In this document: in pieces, positions 5,029 to 6,253 of the stretch | Layout: every line of letters begins with the position of its first letter | How positions within the stretch are numbered: position 1 is the stretch's first letter | NCBI GenBank assembly: GCA_964528095.1 | Contig: CAZGSG010000349.1 | Location: 1-6,253 of the forward strand | Direction of reading: 5' to 3' | Origin: CAZGSG01 sp964528095 | Lineage (GTDB): Bacteria > Bacteroidota > Bacteroidia > Chitinophagales > Chitinophagaceae | Length of the DNA stretch: 6,253 nucleotides | The notes under the pieces: model-generated | The model's database searches: none | Told to the model about the DNA's origin: nothing | What the model saw: only the letters and a program-made list of their open reading frames with translations | Translations under genes and position numbers: made by a program

Positions 5029-6253
5029 ATGAAAGCATGGCTTAGAGGTTTTTATTATTCATTTCCTGTACAACTGTTATTTCTGCATTTCAGGAAATAC
5101 CAGGTATTGCTGGTCTTCTGGTTCATACTTTTTAGTGTGGTAAGCGGCGGATTTATGAAAACATTTGGAGCCGATTCTTTATACCTGGCCCCGGAATACC
5201 TGGGTAATGTAAATGCGTTTAGTTCTGCGCTTGTAGGAGTTGCGATCGCCATGTTCATCATGAGCTGGAACATAAGCACATTTATTCTTTTTAGCAGGAA
5301 TTTCCGTTTTCTTGCGGCAACTACCAGCCCATTCTTTAAATACTGTGTAAATAATGCGGTGATCCCGATCGTTTTCCTGGTCTATTATTTTTTTCGTGCT
5401 TACTTTTTCATGCGGGATAAAGAATTAATGACCGACTCACAGATCCTGTTCCTGGTAGCAGGATTCCTCTCTGGTCTTATCCTGATACTGGCGATCTCTT
5501 TTGTCTATTTTTTTCGTGCCGATCGCTCCATTGTACGACGGATGATGCCCCTGATCAGTAAGCCTGGCGAGTATATCACCCACCTGAGACCATTCAAACC
5601 AGAATACCAGGACCCAAGCCTGATCCAGGTAGAATGGTACCTGGAATCTTTTTTCAGAGTAAGACCTGTAAGGAACGTAAAACACTATACGCCGCAGTTT
5701 GTAGACTCACTTTTCAAACAACATCATTTTTCCGCCATACTTAGTGTATTTGCAGCGTTTATTTTTTTGATAGGCATCGGGTTCTGCCTGGAGTCGCCGT
5801 TCTTCCAGATCCCCGCAGCAGCAAGTATCACCATTTTTTTTTCTATCCTGATCGGGGTAGCCGGCGCGTTTTCTTATTTCCTGCAAAGCTGGAGTATTCC
5901 TTACCTGGCAGCACTGGTCATTGTTCTCAATCTTTTGTATAAAATAGACTGGATAGATCCGCGTAATAAAGCTTACGGGATGAACTACCAGAATAATAAA
6001 GAACGGCCCACCTATAGCAGGGATGGATTACTGGCCATCTGCACGCCACAAAAGATGACTGCGGATAGCCTGAATATGATAACCATTCTTGAAAAATGGA
6101 AGAAAAACCAGGACAACGATAAACCCTTGCTGGTAATGATGAATACCAGTGGTGGTGGCCACCGCAGCGCTACATTCACCATGACCGTATTGCAACACCT
6201 GGATAGCATCACTAAGGGAGGGATCATGAAAAAAATATTCCTTATCAGCGGCG
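5029..6253 (+). CDS. Membrane protein with C-terminal patatin-like phospholipase domain (3' end off the window)
   Basis: The frame stays open for 408 residues from ATG 5029 to the window edge. Residues 1-304 form a membrane region with about seven hydrophobic helices (roughly 25-43, 65-82, 107-126, 138-161, 233-251, 261-284, 288-304) and a hydrophilic stretch at about 164-230 between the fourth and fifth. After a polar linker (305-364) comes KPLLVMMNTSGGGHRSA (365-381): GGGHR (375-379) matches the oxyanion-hole glycine motif of patatin-like lipases. The last visible residues, KKIFLISG, match the strand leading into GxSxG, so the nucleophile Ser should be about residue 410, just outside. Such enzymes hydrolyse lipid acyl esters; the substrate here is unknown. 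The MKAWLRGFYYSFPVQLL start lacks an SD. The gene is separated from ctaA by 154 bp and the hairpin at 4874, so it likely has its own promoter. The catalytic Ser and Asp cannot be checked here. Confidence 0.82.
   Translation, partial: MKAWLRGFYYSFPVQLLFLHFRKYQVLLVFWFILFSVVSGGFMKTFGADSLYLAPEYLGNVNAFSSALVGVAIAMFIMSWNISTFILFSRNFRFLAATTSPFFKYCVNNAVIPIVFLVYYFFRAYFFMRDKELMTDSQILFLVAGFLSGLILILAISFVYFFRADRSIVRRMMPLISKPGEYITHLRPFKPEYQDPSLIQVEWYLESFFRVRPVRNVKHYTPQFVDSLFKQHHFSAILSVFAAFIFLIGIGFCLESPFFQIPAAASITIFFSILIGVAGAFSYFLQSWSIPYLAALVIVLNLLYKIDWIDPRNKAYGMNYQNNKERPTYSRDGLLAICTPQKMTADSLNMITILEKWKKNQDNDKPLLVMMNTSGGGHRSATFTMTVLQHLDSITKGGIMKKIFLISG

Noticed and set aside
1..6253. Defence island, CRISPR array, prophage, transposon or biosynthetic cluster
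   Set aside because: All genes belong to housekeeping or generic families; no repeat arrays, transposase, integrase, nuclease-helicase modules or tRNA-linked sites were found on either strand.

Overview
The window looks like an ordinary chromosomal stretch from a member of the Bacteroidota, probably Chitinophagaceae-like. Three things point there. None of the six visible gene starts has a Shine-Dalgarno sequence. Three starts are preceded by exact matches to the Bacteroidota -7 promoter element TAnnTTTG. The proteins (CtaA/COX15, KorB, a JmjC-like cupin, a patatin behind a membrane domain) read like the versions known from this phylum. The family assignment is inference from protein style only. 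I see no phage, transposon, CRISPR array, tRNA or rRNA.

Layout. (1) 1-864, plus: 3' part of the beta subunit of a 2-oxoacid:ferredoxin oxidoreductase (korB); about 50 N-terminal residues lie off the left edge. (2) 865-1010: convergent spacer with a long inverted repeat. (3) 1011-1898, minus: cupin-like (JmjC-type) Fe(II)/2-oxoglutarate oxygenase of unknown substrate. (4) 1899-2012: divergent spacer with a candidate promoter on each strand. (5) 2013-2621, plus: YrdC-fold protein of the YciO/threonylcarbamoyl-AMP synthase family. (6) 2622-2826: convergent spacer with a 19-nt sequence found again at 4976 and a strong terminator serving the minus strand. (7) 2827-3126, minus: small exported, very basic protein of unknown function. 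(8) 3204-3890, minus: ribonuclease HII (rnhB) with an extra C-terminal tail. (9) 3963-4874, plus: heme A synthase (ctaA/COX15), divergent from rnhB, with a promoter box only 6 nt before its ATG. (10) 4875-5028: spacer with a terminator-like hairpin, two short palindromes and the second 19-nt repeat copy. (11) 5029 to the right edge, plus: N-terminal 408 residues of a large protein with about seven membrane helices followed by the start of a patatin-like lipase domain, cut just before the predicted catalytic serine. This gene is open at the window end.

The genes do not form one pathway. They are single housekeeping or accessory genes, mostly with their own promoters: anaerobic-type 2-oxoacid oxidation (KorB), heme A supply for cytochrome oxidase (CtaA), RNA/DNA hybrid repair (RNase HII), a YrdC-fold protein, a probable hydroxylase, a small exported protein and a membrane lipase. 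I found no convincing undescribed multi-gene system. The points most worth a second look are the membrane-patatin architecture, the Asn in place of the usual first heme-ligand His in CtaA, the near-leaderless promoter spacing, the small basic exported protein, and the dispersed 19-nt intergenic repeat.
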